A stretch of DNA of 5,078 nt from Bifidobacterium breve (GTDB lineage: Bacteria; Actinomycetota; Acidimicrobiia; IMCC26256; PALSA-555): the NCBI GenBank assembly GCA_945889545.1, contig CAMDCC010000227.1, positions 1 to 5,078 on the forward strand, given 5' to 3'. Positions 4,669 through 5,078 of this stretch are shown in pieces. The number at the start of each line of letters is the position of its first letter. Within the stretch, counting starts at the first letter, position 1. A program made the translations under genes and the position numbers. The notes below the pieces were generated by a model that made no database searches, had not been told where the DNA came from, and saw only the letters and a list, made by a program, of their open reading frames with translations.

Positions 4669-5078
4669 TCAGCTCGCGGTGCGGGCGATCTCCCTGAGCT
4701 CGTAGGTCTCGATGACGTCGCCGCCCTTGAGGTCTTGGAAGTCGGAGAGGCCGATGCCGCACTCGAAGCCGGTTGCCACTTCGCGGGCATCGTCCTTGAA
4801 GCGCTTGAGCGAGTTGATCGTGCCATTCCAGATGACCACGCCGTCGCGCAGGAATCGGACACGGGAACCACGGGTGATCACGCCACTTCGGACGTAGCAA
4901 CCTGCGACCTTGCCGACGCGAGGCAGCGAGAAGACCTCGCGCACCTCGGCCTCGCCGGTGACCGCCTCCTGGAACTCGGGCTGGAGCATGCCCACGAGCG
5001 CGTTGCTCACATCCTCGAGGACGCCGTAGATGACTTCGTAGAGCCGCAGCTCCACGTTCTCGTGTTCGGCCCGCTCGC
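4669..5078 (-). CDS. infB: Translation initiation factor IF2, C-terminal part (gene continues beyond the window)
   Basis: The last 135 residues of IF2, the GTPase that brings initiator fMet-tRNA to the 30S subunit and promotes 50S joining. Only the end of domain III and the C2 (fMet-tRNA-binding) domain are visible; the GTPase domain lies outside. The sequence runs colinear with well-known IF2 C-termini: ENVELRLYEVIYGVLEDVSN, GMLQPEF, GEAEVREVF, VGKVAGCYVRSGVITR, then the C2 hallmarks LKRFKDDAREV (visible residues 90-100), FECGIG with its conserved Cys (106) and GDVIETYEL (119-127). It ends with TGA at 4671-4669, at the usual length after GDVIE. The GTG at 5055 is an internal valine codon, not a start. 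No terminator follows; transcription would run antisense into the DUF4188 gene. Confidence 0.97.
   Translation of the reverse strand, partial: ERAEHENVELRLYEVIYGVLEDVSNALVGMLQPEFQEAVTGEAEVREVFSLPRVGKVAGCYVRSGVITRGSRVRFLRDGVVIWNGTINSLKRFKDDAREVATGFECGIGLSDFQDLKGGDVIETYELREIARTAS

Overview
The window is high-GC DNA with the translation-factor cluster usual for an actinobacterium. The protein sequences, one start with a promoter only 8 bp upstream (possibly leaderless), and a decayed lipoprotein-like gene would suit an Acidimicrobiia-like lineage. That assignment is inference, because the window holds no rRNA or other marker.

Most of the window is one minus-strand block, read from high to low coordinates: the 3' end of infB (translation initiation factor IF2), a DUF503/YlxP-like gene, rbfA (30S maturation), nrnA (DHH-family nanoRNase / pAp phosphatase), truB (tRNA pseudouridine-55 synthase) and ribF (bifunctional riboflavin kinase / FAD synthetase). 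DUF503-rbfA and rbfA-nrnA overlap by one base (TGATG). truB-ribF overlap by four bases (ATGA). nrnA and truB are separated by 71 bp of GC-rich, repeat-bearing leader. The block makes proteins for translation initiation, ribosome assembly, tRNA modification, short-RNA turnover and flavin cofactor synthesis.

The block is interrupted between infB and DUF503 by a plus-strand gene (4204-4668) of the DUF4188 / Monooxy_af470-like family. It ends exactly where infB ends: the two stop codons abut and form the palindrome TGATCA. Its leader carries a 13-bp tandem repeat (3.6 copies) with hairpin potential, next to the Shine-Dalgarno. A good sigma70-type promoter points the other way, towards DUF503. This is the least ordinary part of the window.

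After ribF (the low-coordinate end) there is a 23-bp-stem inverted repeat, probably a bidirectional terminator or a repeated palindrome. Beyond it lies a plus-strand remnant (128-437) whose signal-peptide start and conserved C-terminal part are in different frames. Positions 1-127 hold no gene I can support. I saw no CRISPR array, IS element, tRNA or rRNA gene. Nothing here amounts to a clearly new multi-gene system; the best leads are the inserted DUF4188 gene with its repeat leader, and the long palindrome.
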